DNA of 64,000 bases from Moringa oleifera (taxonomy: Eukaryota; Streptophyta; Magnoliopsida; Brassicales; Moringaceae): positions 406,001 to 470,000 of the forward strand of contig JAJFZO010000902.1 in the NCBI GenBank assembly GCA_021397835.1, given 5' to 3'. The notes under the pieces are model-generated. The model did not search any database, was not told the origin of the DNA, and was given only the letters and a program-made list of their open reading frames with translations. The position numbers and the translations under genes were made by a program. How positions within the stretch are numbered: the first letter of the stretch is position 1; each line of letters begins with the position of its first letter. Shown piece after piece: positions 11,901 to 23,066 of this stretch.

Positions 11901-14490
11901 ATTTTATTTTTCTATTGTCATTTTGTTTGATGTTTTTTTTATTATTTTTGATATTTTATTTTATTTTATCTCCTATTACTTTTTTTTCCAACAAAATCTA
12001 TTTTATTGCATTGGAAAAAGTTTTTTTTTTATATGTTGCCTTTTTTTATATGTATTTTCTTGATTTGTTGATGTTTTTACTTTTTTCAAAATTTTCTTTT
12101 AGTCATTTTGAGTATTTATATTTTTTATATTTATATTTTATTTTTTTTTGGATATTTTTAGCTTCTTTCACTTATTGAGTTTTAGTAACTTTTTTTTTAA
12201 AATTTTTTAGTTTATTTAGTTTTTTATTTTTATTTATTTTAATATTTTAATTTTTTAAAATTATTCATATTTCTTAATCTTTTTCATCTATTTTTATTCA
12301 GCAAAATAACAAATATTAAACTATACTAAGTGGTTGTAATTTTTGTTAGTTTATTTGATTCAGCTTTCGTTTTTTTAATTTTTATTTATTTTATTTTTAA
12401 AATTTTATTATATTTTATTATGTTTTTTATTTTTGTTTTATTTTTATTATTTTTACTGTTTGATTTATTTTTATTATATTTTTATTTAGTAGATCAATGA
12501 AAATAAAAATCTTTTTTCAATTTTTTATAGAATATTTTATGATTCTTCAATTGTTTTAAATTATTTTATTCCCATTTTTTGTGTTTTTAATTATTTTTTA
12601 GTTTTTTGAATTTTTTTGGATATTTTAATATTTTTATCTTCATTTTTTGATTTTAATGATTTTTTGAAATATGTTTATATTTTATTTTATTTTCTAACAA
12701 AGTCAATTTTTTCTTTGCCAACAGTTTAGTTGCTTTATGATTTTTTTAATGTATTATCTTGATTTTATTGGATTTTTAAAACTCTTTTTTATTTTTTTAA
12801 TTACTTTGGATTTTTCTAAAATTCTTATGATATTTATTTTTATTTTGTTAAGTAATTTTTTTAGCATTTATTTTTTTATTAACTTTATTTTTCTTAGATT
12901 TTTTTATTTTACTTATTTTATTTCTTTTTTTGGCTTTTATTTCTCAACCTTGATTATGATTTTTTTTTTGTATTTTTAAATTTTTTTAAAAAATTTTTAC
13001 TATCTTTAACTACTTTAATACAACATAATGACAAATATTAGACCTCATCAAATAGTTGCAATTTTATTAGTTTATTTAGTTTTTAGTTATTTATTACTTT
13101 TTATTTTTCATTTATATAATTTTTTAATTTAATTTTAGTTTTTACATACTTTTATTTATTTATTTTGGATAAATTTTATATTTATATTTTTTATTATATA
13201 TATTTTTAAAAAGATCAATGCAAATCAAAACTATTTTCTTTTTTTTCTATAAAATATTTTATGATTTGTGAATTGTTTCAAATCATAAATTATTTTAAAT
13301 TATTCTTTTCTTATTTTTTATTTTTTAAGTTTTCCAATGTTTGTTTTTTCTTTTTTAAGTTTTTTATTCATTTTATTATTTTGTTTTTATTTTTATTGAT
13401 TTTTTAAATAGTTTTATTGGAGATATTTTGTTTTAAAATTTTATATTTGTTTTACTTTTTACTATTTCTTTTCAACAAAATCAGTTTTGTTGCATTGCAA
13501 AGAGTTTTATTTTTTTTTACTATTACTTTTTTATATGTATTATCTTTTATTTTTTGGGATTTTTTTTATCTTTTTATGTATTTTTTTGGTTAGTTTGATT
13601 TTTTATATTTTTTTACATTCGTTTTTTTATTTTATTGTGTGTTTTTAGTTTCTTTCACTTTTTTCTTTTAGCAACTTTATTTTTCTTGGATTTTTTTTTT
13701 GGTTTATTTGGTTTCTTAGTTTTTGATTTGCTTTCATTTTATTTTTTAATTTTTTATGATTTGATATTAATATGATTTGGCTTTTTTAAAAAATAAATAG
13801 TTTAATTTCGAACCAAATTACATCACATTTAATAAAAATTCAAAATTTTTTTTCTAGTTTATGTTGTTTGATTTTTTATTAGTTTTGTGTTATAAACATA
13901 TGATTTTATTAGTGATAATTTGCCGAGCTTTGACAAACTTTGAAAACATCTAAGCTATCATTTTGATTGATTTGTATAAATTTTGATTTTGAATTATAAG
14001 TTGATATTTTGATTTTTTTTTGTATAAACTTTGATAGATTTGAACTTCTAAATTGATTGTCTTTGATATTTGTTTTGAAAACACATTGATAAAAATAAAT
14101 TACATCAAATCGGATCAAATTACATAATATTTTATGATATAATTTGATACAATTTATATTATTCAAGTCAAACCATATCGTTATGCTTAAAAATATATAT
14201 AAACCAACCAAACAATACCGCAAATACCTTAACTTTTTTGAAGTCGTTTTCAGGAGATCCATAAGTGAGCTTAAAGTCCTTCTTACTCCATTTTTGCACT
14301 TAATCAAACTCACAAATAGTTAAATATCGAACCAGATGTTTAATCTTATTAGAGTATTTTTTTTCACTAATTGATACTAAGCTTGGCCTAGGGCAAGCCC
14401 AAGTGTTTCTAGATCAAATACAACTCTTATTTTTTCTTTTCTTACCGTAATGTTTAACCTTTTGCTTTACCTAAAGAAATCCTAATGCCT
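8931..14490. repeat. Right, T-rich arm of the foldback with internal tandem units
   Basis: This is the mirror of the left arm. AAAGATCAATGCAAAT-like segments recur near 9,515, 10,305, 11,122, 11,742, 12,490 and 13,211, and CAACAAAATCTATTTTATTGC-like segments accompany them, giving a period of about 0.62 to 0.82 kb. A TA-dinucleotide run sits near 11,675-11,692. Open frames on the plus strand are F, L, I and Y-rich products of T-rich DNA and are not reported as genes. Confidence 0.8.
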
Positions 14491-16000
14491 TCTTTTTCAT
14501 TGCTTTTTCCCTCTTTTGTTCCAATTAAGGCATAAATAGGGCAAAAAGAAGCACACATTATTTTTTAATTTTTTCCCTTTCTCTAAATTTTTATTTTTTT
14601 TGGATTTTTTAATTGCTTTATCTTTTTTCTCTAATTTTTATTTTATTTTTAAATTTTAGCTTGAGATCAAATCTGCAACATAACTAAGTTGGGTTGGGCT
14701 AATTTTGATCATCATGCAATGTAAATTACATTATGAAACGATCTTATTTTATGATATTGGGTTCAGTTTTGTTGCTTGTGGTTTCATTATGAGACAAATA
14801 CTATTTTCTAGAGCGTTATCTTCGATTGCAAGTATACTTCATTGGTTATGCCCTCAATTTTAGACTTTTTGTCATACTCATTAAGGTTTCATTATCATGC
14901 AGCCTTTTTGTATTCTGTTTGAATTATTTTTCATTACATAATGCTTTATTTGATGCATTAATCAGTGCCTACAACATGTCTACTTAAGAGGAAAGGAATG
15001 TTGTAGAAGTATAGCTGAAGTAATTAAGAAGCTTTGTAATTTTTATGTGCCTATATTTTTATTGGTATCAGTATCTTAGCAAATGATAGTTAGGCTTTCA
15101 TCCAACAATATTTTAGCAATCTAAAGAGAAAGCAAATGTCAAATCATATCTAGAAGATCCTTAACACCGTTCCTTTGTACGTTCTTGTTAAGGCTTGTTC
15201 TTCTATATGCTTCCCCAGAATAATGGGCTAGATTGTTCGTTTATATAGGTGTATGATTCTTGGGATTCAGATGAATTTGGTGCCTAGAAGCACAGTTATG
15301 TGGAATCACTTGTATGCAATTCCATGTGACATAATTTATGAATGCTGGGAAAGGGAATTTATTTCTTGATTTAATTTAATTCCTATGTTGTGCTTTGGTT
15401 TCAATCGCAATTCTTTGTTAAATCTATTTCATTTCTGGAAAAATTCTAAAATTTGAAAGATTTAAGTCAATGAAAGGATAGTTTCATAGCTTAGTTTCCC
15501 TATTCAACATTTTATAATGACCAAAGGTAACATTTATAACTTTCTTACTTGATATCATTATTTTGTTTGCATTATTGTTTTATGGCTATTGTTGTTTTTT
15601 AATTTTAGTAAAAAAAATTTGTCATTATATGGATGAGAATAAAGCATAAAAATGAATTAATGAAGTAGTTTTATTTAAGTGGCTAACTGTTCCAATATTG
15701 ACGAAAATTGTCAACCAAAGTTAACGATGTTTAGGTAAAATTTTCTCACTTGTACCTTTTTAGTTTATATGCTGATTTCTAATCAATGCTTAAGTTTGTT
15801 CTAGTTTTGGAAAATAAGCATGAGACAACACCTAGCGAAAAATTTATTCCTACTTTATCGAGTATGGTATTGCTTTTTACTTTAACAAGAGAATCTCCTT
15901 GTATTTTGTTGCTGATCTAGTCAAGTATGGTTAATCTGCTCATTTTAATCCAAAAAATTTGAATATTATCCATTTTTAGTCATGACTTCACTTTAAGAGT
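14491..16000. other. Unassigned intergenic DNA
   Basis: No protein family, repeat or RNA gene was recognised in this stretch on either strand. Confidence 0.5.
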
Positions 16001-16120
16001 TGCAGCACAAATTGTTCCTAGATCAAGTAAAGAAATTATCGTAGATGCCTTTCTTCATCCTGAAGTCATTAGAGCTTTTCTCTTTCTCGACGAGCATGGC
16101 ATCGTGACAATAGGCTGTAA
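16000..16120 (+). pseudogene. Unrecognised coding-like stretch beside the kinesin fragment
   Basis: About 40 codons stay open with a protein-like composition (VAAQIVPRSSKEIIVDAFLH, then RAFLFLDEHGIVTIG). I cannot assign a family. It is on the same strand as the kinesin fragment that begins about 110 bp downstream, so it may be an upstream exon of the same source gene, but it matches no part of the kinesin motor that I know. Confidence 0.3.
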
Positions 16121-16234
16121 TTTTTCATTCTTTTTATTTTTGGTTTTAAGTTGTTTGTTGTTATTTGATCCTTGATAATGATTTTATAGACTCTTAAAGA
16201 AGTATTTTGACAATTTTTGAAAAGCAGATAGCTT

Positions 16235-16690
16235 TACAAGAAAAGGATTGAGCTTAAAGGAAATATTAGGCTCTTCCATAGATGTTGACCACTAAACCAA
16301 ACTAAAATATAACAGATGCATTTTCATATTGGGTTTGACTTCTCCTAGGATAATGAGCTCCATATCATTTCTTTTGATACTTCCAAAGTAGTAGTTCAAG
16401 TTTGACCATATTTTTTTGGTTTGAGGATGGCCAAGGTAATGTGAGATATTTGCCTTGTAAATTTTCATGAAAAATTTAGTTAATATATATGATGTTGTTC
16501 AAATTCTTAATAGTATGTTTAGAACATATAGCTACTGTTTCTACACAAATTAAGTCTGTTGTGACTTGAATATTAGACAAGCATAATGTTTGCCTATTTG
16601 CGTATGGAAAAATTGGAACTCAAAAAACTTTTACAATTGAGAGAAGTCCTACAAACAGAGGAGTGCTAAAAACTTTGTTTGCAGTCTTGG
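16235..16690 (+). pseudogene. KIN-14 type kinesin motor-domain fragment
   Basis: Two pieces of a C-terminal-motor (KIN-14) kinesin are visible. The first, from 16,235, reads YKKRIELKGNIRLFHRC and then, in the same frame, DNELHIISFDTSK and the counterpart of FDHVF. These are the start of the motor domain (neck motif ELKGNIRVFCRCRP) and its first strands. It is broken by several in-frame stops. The second piece, after an intron-like gap, covers about 16,560-16,690 and reads NVCLFAYGKIGTQKTFTIE followed by NRGVLKTLF. This is the ATP-binding P-loop region, normally FAYGQTGTGKTFTME. The P-loop G is replaced by Q, so nucleotide binding would be lost. The rest of the motor, including the microtubule-binding half, is absent. 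Retention of an intron-like gap points to a genomic fragment and not a retrocopy. Confidence 0.85.
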
Positions 16691-17334
16691 CCTTGTTTTG
16701 CTTGCTTTTTTAGATGCAATCTCGGTAATTAAGCAAGTTATTTTCTTTTTTTTATTTATGCTCTTGCCTTCTAACCACCCAAATAAGCACTATGTTATGA
16801 TGATTGAATAATATTTTTTTATCATTTGTCACCTCGTACATTTTTTTGCCTCACTCCATGCATACTGATAAATTTTCTCTTCCAAGAATGATTAAAATAG
16901 TTGTTTAAAGGTACTCTATTACCCATCATGTACTTTGTGTGTTTTATCAATTAAATTTTGAGTTATTGTAGTTCGAGAGGATACTTGACCCTCAATTTTT
17001 CTCTTTTTTTTTTCTTCATAGTGTTTTTTTAAGGCGCCTAACTGAGACTCAAAGCAACAAAATGATTTAATGATAATAAATCTATTAGTTCTTCACTAAT
17101 GTCATATGTATATACGTTAAGGTAAGTTTATTATCTTGTAAGTTTTTAATCAAAATGGAGATTTGTAATATGCAGTTTTTTCTAAAGGATGCCTTGTTCT
17201 TTACTTACTATTTATAATATTTGATCCTTTTGTGTGTCTTTTTCTTTTATTGAATTATCAATTGGTTTCTACACACTCTAAAAATTGGTCTTAGTTTTCT
17301 TAATGCTATGTTAGCACTATAGCACTAATAATAG

Positions 17335-17475
17335 GAGTATAGCAAACCAATATAGTAGTAGCAGTATACTAGTAGCAGTAAGCAGTATAGTAGTAGTAGT
17401 ATAGCCATAGTAATATTGTAATATAGCAGTATAGAAGCATAATTAAGTGGCAGTAGCAGTATAGCCATACCTACT
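17335..17475. repeat. Degenerate AGTAGCAGTATAGT microsatellite
   Basis: Imperfect iterations of AGTAGTAGCAGTATA-type motifs (for example at 17,358-17,410 and 17,448-17,466) form a short simple repeat region. Confidence 0.8.
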
Positions 17476-17999
17476 CCTTGAAATGTTTATAAAACGAACC
17501 TAAGGCCCACTTTGTAAACTAATTGAGGAGTGTTCTACTTAAACACTCTCTCTTGTACCTCACATTGCTAAGGTACATTTTTGGCCAATCAATCTTGGTC
17601 ACACAGATTCTTATCTTCAATGTTTCAATCGCATCTTTCTGCCATAAGGACTCTTTCATGAGTTAAGGATCTTATCTCTTTTGAAGCTTTTTTTTAGCAC
17701 TCTTATTCGTATTGACCATTTTAGATAAATTTGAAGAGATAGTTTCCTTTTCAGACTCTACTCGAGCCTTATCTTCCCTTTGGCTTTCGTGATAGATACT
17801 TCTTCCTTCTCTATCCATTACCTTAACCTTCCTCTAGCGAATGACCATATCCCTCATTGTAGAATATCTTGACTTGCTAGACTTTCAATCCATGCTAAGC
17901 TAGGCTTTCGGATTCTGCCCCGTGTCCCATCATTGGGCATCTTTCGCAAGTGTTGGTGCTTATTTAAGGTGTCTTTACCATTCTCCCATTGAGTGGGCT

Positions 18000-18225
18000 T
18001 ATAGGTCAGCTTGTGTGCTTCATCCCTTACTCCACACGTTCCCAACTCACCAGTGTGTCTCACCATTAGAAGTGTGAAACCTCGTTTCTAGCCAAGTCTC
18101 CCACATTTGTTTTTGTAACTAGCACATGCGTTTACCTTGCTAGTGTGGTCCGTCCACACTTCTAGGTTTTGGTCCATGCATGGAGCAAGGTACACCATGC
18201 CTAAGCCAAAGCACTTAGGTTTAAC
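18000..18225 (-). repeat. 3' LTR remnant of the gypsy element
   Basis: Just past the chromodomain, the minus strand has a polypurine-like tract (AGTGGGGGTGG) followed by TGTTAAACC, a plausible LTR start near 18,223. The next 200 bp resemble 21,390-21,590: both contain CCCAACTC, GTCTC(C/T)CACATTTGTTT and GCAAGGTACACCATGC or GCAAGGCATACCAAGC segments. The far end of the LTR was not located. Confidence 0.6.
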
Positions 18226-18322
18226 AAACCACCCCCACTAGAAGAGTCCCACTTGATCATCAGCTTGCTATTATGGTATTGTTGATCTAATTCTCAAAAT
18301 ACCACAAAGTGGTATCCTTTTC

Positions 18323-18541
18323 TCAACTTGCATCTACCTCACTGGTGCCTTTCCATTGGACTAAGTAGTATGTCATCCGATTCATCTTGCTATTGTCCTC
18401 CATTTTATGATTAAGGATCTTTTCTATCTCTTTGTCAAATTGAACTTGAGTTACCGACAGTGCACGCTTGGCTTGCTTGCGCCCATTATCAGCATCTTTC
18501 TCAAACTCTTTGAGAAAACTCACATGGAATGTTAATTGCAT
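18323..18541 (-). pseudogene. Gypsy integrase tail with chromodomain
   Basis: A 72-codon open segment begins with the HVSFLKEF motif, the usual HVSxLKPF end of the integrase C-terminal domain. It continues through FDKEIEKILNH to YYLVQWKG, the core of a chromodomain. In chromoviruses this domain directs integration toward heterochromatin by recognising histone marks. The segment ends just after the core, before the full C-terminal helix. Confidence 0.85.
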
Positions 18542-18710
18542 CTTTAAATGTTAGAACAGCTTTAATTTGTATGCTACCGCTCTAATTTTTTTTTTCAATT
18601 TCAAATGGTCTATTTATCTTGGGATAAGCCCTTGATGAACTCTTTTCTTCGTAATTTTCTTCCAAATTTGGGAGGTTAGCTTCACTACTGCCTTATCCCC
18701 AACTTAGAGC

Positions 18711-19453
18711 TCAGCGTCTCATCTCTTTTTGGTAGCATGTTTCTTCATATGCCTTTATGCCTTGAAAAGAATCCCTTACCTGATCAATCAACTCTTGCTT
18801 GTTGTGAGCATAAAGGTAGGCTGCTGGGCAGCTTCGTTGGCTCTTTCCCTTGGCTATCTCACAAGGCATCATTGGTTGTTGCCCAAAAGGCAACTATGCA
18901 GGACTTAGGCCCATTGATGATGAGCGATGGATGTTGTAGCAAAACTGCATTACATCGAACAACTCAAGCCTATCCCTTTGGCTTATGAACATATAATGCT
19001 GCAAATACTCCTTCGACAAGCTATTTACCCTCTCCATTTGTCCATCTATGCGTGAATGAATTGCTGCAAAAAACTTTAGTTATGTTCCCATCATATTTGC
19101 AACACGGTCCAAAATCTTCTCATGAATCTAGCATTTTTGTCACTCACAATATCCTTTAAACAGCTCAAATAGTTTCATGACATGTTTAAAAAACACTTTA
19201 ATAGCCATGTTAGCTAGACACAGTTGAGTAATAGGAACACAGATAGAATACTTTGAGAACCTATTAACAATCACCATTTGGCGAATACTCCCTTTAACTT
19301 TAGAAAGCCCATAATGAAATCCATCGACATCGACTCCCATCGGTGCTCCAAAATAGTCAAAGGTTTGAGTAAGCCTGCCTCTTTTCTTTTATTTGTTTTG
19401 TCTTGTTGGCACACTAAGCATGTACCGACATAGGCATCCACGTCTCTTGTCAA
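18711..19453 (-). pseudogene. Gypsy integrase (zinc finger and catalytic core), broken
   Basis: Three overlapping frames reconstruct the integrase order. 19,271-19,453 reads TCLVCQQDK (end of the HHCC zinc finger) followed by HRWESMSMDFIMGF, which includes the first catalytic aspartate. 19,140-19,340 reads VIVNRFSKYSICVPI, the next core strands, with N where the family usually has D. 18,711-18,893 reads MPFGQQPM and, further on, CPAAY, the C-terminal region before the chromodomain. Frame changes separate the three, so no functional integrase can be made. Confidence 0.85.
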
Positions 19454-20148
19454 CTTTTGCTAGTAATAGGCTTTTGTTAACGACATGAGCATTCCCTCCA
19501 TGCCCAAGTCCACTATGAGTCATGGGTTTCTCTTAGCAAATGTTTTCAAAGTTCACTAGACTTAGGCAAAAATAGTCTACCACCTCGAGTATATAGTAAC
19601 CCATCCTTGATCCAGTACCTCCAGATCAAGCCCTCATTCACCTTCTACATGAGTCGAGCATATTTAATGTCTTACCCAGCTATTGATTTTATTTGCTTGA
19701 GTAATTTGCTTTGGACAATCGTCAGAGCAACCATATAGGTTTATGCCTCCATATAGATTAGTGCATCAATGACAACATCTTATTTGTCAGGTTTATGTTC
19801 CCACACAAAATCAAACTATGTAAACTCTTGCTATTTTGCTTGTTTTGTGGATAGTTTTCTTTGCGAGTGAAAATAGGTATTAGCGACATTGTCACTAATT
19901 AACTTAAATTTTCTCCGAATTAAGTAATGCCATCATATCTCTAGGTAATGAACAATCGCTGTCATTTATTTTTTATGGATTAAATAACACTACCAATATC
20001 CTTGAGTTTTTGATTCTCAAACACTATGGGATGGCCATTCTGCACCAATACGTCCCTCTATTGTTTGATAAGAGGCATCTGTAACTACCTTGAATGGCTC
20101 TTTAAAGTGTATGAATAGTATTAGCTTTAAGGTTACTACCTATTTCAA

Positions 20149-20900
20149 TCATTCAAAAGCTTTGTTGCATTCTTTAGTCCACAAACACGGGCTATCTTTC
20201 TTTAGCAAGTCTGTCAAAGGGTTACTTTTATAGGAATATCCTTTGATGAATAGCTTATAATAATTTGCAAGCCCTAGAAGTGATCGCAACTTAACAACTT
20301 TGCTTGGGATTAACCACTCAATGATGGCCTTTACATTTTTTTCGTCCATCCATATTTGTCTGTTCCTGACCCAATGCCCCAAGAATGGTAGTTCTTGCTT
20401 ATAAAACTAGCATTTTTCCTTCTTGATGTATAGATGGTGTTCCCGTAGTTGCATCAATACTTGCTGTAAATGACTTACGTGGTCATCTAGGATCTTACTA
20501 TAGACTACAATATGGTCTAAGTAGACTACCATAAACTTATCCAAATACTCAAACAATACGCCATTCATATGGTTATAGAAGGTAACAGACGTATTGGTTA
20601 GCCAAAGGGTATCATCGTAAACTCCTAAGAATCATGTCTCACGAGGCATGCAGATTTTGCTTCATCCCCCTTAACTATTCTAACTTGTCAGTAGGCTAAC
20701 TGTAAATCTAGCATACAAAGTACTTGGCCCCTGATAGCTAATCAAATTGGTCAATGACATTCAATTTATTATTTACTATTATCTTATTCAGTGCTCAGTA
20801 ATCGATGCACATTCTCAACGAGCCATCTTACTTCTACTAGAATAATACAGGTGCACCATAACAGGCCTTTGATGGCTAAATGAAACCTACTTCCAATAGC
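20149..20900 (-). pseudogene. Gypsy reverse transcriptase, broken
   Basis: Near 20,700-20,830 the minus strand shows YxALNKI, then FDxLSGAKYF, the fingers and palm of the enzyme. At 20,512-20,523 the active-site box reads YLDH where YLDD or YVDD is required, so the second catalytic aspartate is changed to histidine. 20,149-20,382 is an open segment with [24 protein letters not shown] and [11 protein letters not shown], the thumb and connection. In-frame stops occur throughout the 5' half. Confidence 0.88.
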
Positions 20901-21389
20901 TCGCCTAGCTACTTCCGCGATGTGGTGCTTGGGCAAAGTGTATAGCACCTAAAAGCAACTCAATGTTGTGATCGATATTACTCATCGGAGGTAATGCCTT
21001 AGCGAGCTCTGGTGGCATAGTGTTGCTAAATTCCCTCAACACATCAGCAACTTTGTTAAGTACCTCCATGACCTAATCTAGTTTTACCTCAAATAATGCT
21101 ACAACCATCATCACTTCACCCTTTTATAGTCTCGATGTAAAATGCTTTGCAGATTATCTCTCAATCTATTTCTTGTTTATCAAAAGCTATATAACTACTT
21201 TGCTCCTAATTAGGCTTAGACTGGCTTATCAACCACTAGTAATCCACCTAACTAAGGTATCATTAATACCTTGACCTATTTGAAAACTTCTAGACCCAAG
21301 ATAACTTCAAATTCATCCAATTAAGTTATCATGAAGTTGGATTTACCTTTCCAATCACCCACTTCGAGAGCCAGTTCATGTGCTTTCAT

Positions 21390-21600
21390 CCATCATTCTA
21401 TGATGTTCCCAACTCATTGACATATCTAGCCATTATGAGTATGAAACTTAATTTTTAACCAAGTCTCTCACATTTGTTTCCATAGCTAACAAATGCATCT
21501 GTCTTGGTAGCTTGGTCCACTCATGCTTGTAGGTTCTAATACAGGCGTAAGGCAAGGCATACCAAGCATAAGCTGTGGCCCTCATATTCAAGGGTTTGAT
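21390..21600 (-). repeat. 5' LTR-like remnant of the gypsy element
   Basis: This stretch aligns by eye with 18,000-18,225 in the same orientation. It immediately abuts the end of the protease region (EVILGLEVF, near 21,290-21,330), so the leader and gag are deleted or the LTR was moved by recombination. Confidence 0.5.
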
Positions 21601-21789
21601 AGAAAGGTACTAACATACACAAATTTATGTAAGGCTTTATTTAAGGTTTTTTTTATGTTATTATGTTTTGTAACATAATACATCATCCTGTAATGCATAT
21701 AAACTAAATTGACTTTGGAGTTGACGTTGTAATTATGTACCTCTATGTATCTTTTATAATTTGCATATGTAACCACTTATTTCGAATTT

Positions 21790-22270
21790 TGTTGACAGAT
21801 GCTAAGAAAGTTATTAGACTGGCAAAAAATCATTATTTATCGTATTGCCTGCTTTCTTTTATTAAAGGGGAGAGGTTGTATCTGCCTTGTGAAAGGTATA
21901 CTAAATTTATGCTTGTGTATGTGATTTTTGTAATTTAATATCCCTAATCTTATGTTTGTTCTTCTCTTGTGAAGCCTTAAAATTGCAATTATGAAGTTGG
22001 AGAAAGAACTAATCATTCTTCCTATGAGGAGGTCAGAGCTTTTTTCTTATGGAAATCTTTTACAGGTACTGAATATTATTCAATACTTTCAATTGCAATT
22101 TGCTCTATTATTTGCATTCTTTAATTATGTAATGATTCTGTCAACCTTACGAAGGGACGTTACTATTTTATCCCCCTGGTACTAGTAAAATCCTTCTTGT
22201 CAAGGCACTTACAACAAAAGCAAGGGAAACTTCATTAGTGTAACTGGTTCTACTCTCACATCAAAGGTGT
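21790..22270 (+). pseudogene. DAA1/At4g28000-like AAA ATPase fragments
   Basis: Three blocks resemble plant AAA ATPases of the mitochondrial or spastin-like MSP1 class. Near 21,798-21,900: AKKVIRLAKNHYLSYCLLS and IKGERLYLPCERY, the region before the AAA core. Near 21,978-22,063: KELIILPMRRSELFSYGNLL, the conserved LxELVxLPMRRPELF motif just before the Walker A loop. Near 22,160-22,270: TLLFYPPGTSKILLVKAL, equivalent to LLFGPPGTGKTLLAKAL, then in another frame FISVTGSTLTSK. The Walker A GPPGTGKT is changed to YPPGTSKI, which would abolish ATP binding. Walker B and the rest are missing. Intron-like gaps separate the blocks. Confidence 0.8.
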
Positions 22271-23066
22271 GCTAATACAGATGCATCATTCAGTTAATTA
22301 AATTTGGAATTCTTAGATCACTAAACTTTTGCTTCCTATATTGATGGTGTTCTTTGATGTAGGTTGGTTTCATTTTCACCATTTCAGTTTCTAGATTCTT
22401 TTTATTATTCTCTCTGGCTCTTCCATTTCTTTTTCCAGTATAGTTGTGGCTATGTCCATATGGGATAACAATATCATCAATTCCTTTTCCTTTGATAAAT
22501 AAAAGCTTCTTTTGAACTGAAGGCCATTAGTTCCCCTCATGTCGTGCAAGAAAAGAAAAGCTTGAGATCTTAATATAGTTTAATCATTAAGTACGTAACT
22601 TACCAGTTCAAAAGACTTTTTTTATAAGTTTAATCACTTTTGGCCTAATCTTTGACACTAAAATGAACTTGTTTGCAGCCAATGTTTAGATACCCTCAGT
22701 GGAGCTAATGACTAGACTAATAACTCTTCTTTAGATTAGCAATAGATGTGACTCATGATGTTAGATAAACAAGATTTAACCCAGCACTTTGACAAGATTT
22801 TTATAATTGGTTTGAACCTTTTTTTGCATCTTAAATTAAAAGTAGAGGGATTTTGTTATATGTTTGTTTTGCTTGCATGCATAATCTTGTTGCCACTTCA
22901 TAATCTTTTGTATTACATAGATATGCTAGAAGCATTGATGATGTGAAGCATTCTAGGATCTCTAGAACATATATGATATAGAACATATGTTGCTAGGGCC
23001 ATTTGAACAATCAATCTTGTAACTAGCATTTCATAATTTTTTCTCGCCTTTCCTCTTCATGTTTAG
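22271..23066. other. Unassigned DNA, possibly intronic
   Basis: No family was recognised between the AAA fragment and the first ABCC exon. The last bases (TTCATGTTTAG, ending at 23,066) look like an intron acceptor for that exon. Confidence 0.4.

Larger units (their letters stand above)
3000..14490. mobile_element. Large foldback (inverted-repeat) structure, about 11.5 kb
   Basis: Outer ends match as an inverted repeat: the stretch from about 3,010 to 3,185 (TTAGGTAAAGCAAGAGGTT, TTTGATCTAGAAACACTTA, GATTAAACATCTGG) is the near reverse complement of about 14,490 down to 14,290. A second inverted pair lies inside, about 6,930-7,115 against 8,935-9,115, and contains the AATGCAAATGTAAGGTAAACTG segment. 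Between them the left side is A-rich and the right side T-rich. The loop holds a NIP7 retrocopy. No transposase was seen, so the class is open: a foldback or Mutator-like non-autonomous element, or an inverted segmental duplication. Exact termini and target-site duplications could not be fixed by eye. Confidence 0.75.
17850..21600 (-). mobile_element. Ty3/gypsy chromovirus remnant
   Basis: On the minus strand, reading from high to low coordinates, the order is LTR remnant, aspartic protease end, reverse transcriptase, connection and RNase H-like region, zinc finger, integrase core, integrase C-terminus, chromodomain, LTR remnant. That order and the terminal chromodomain identify a plant chromovirus. 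The polyprotein is split by many stops and frameshifts. The gag region is missing: the upstream LTR-like segment lies almost next to the protease. The element is inactive. It sits between plus-strand kinesin and AAA ATPase fragments. Confidence 0.92.

Noticed and set aside
9912..12979. Plus-strand hydrophobic open frames in the foldback right arm
   Set aside because: Same cause as in the left arm: T-rich repeats, no recognisable motif, no conservation between units.
13909..14313. 134-codon minus-strand open frame near the right end of the foldback
   Set aside because: No motif was recognised. The equivalent sequence in the inverted left arm (about 3,190-3,600) shows no matching conserved frame by eye, so it is probably chance.
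18737..18988. 83-codon plus-strand open frame
   Set aside because: It is antisense to the integrase C-terminal homology of the gypsy element.
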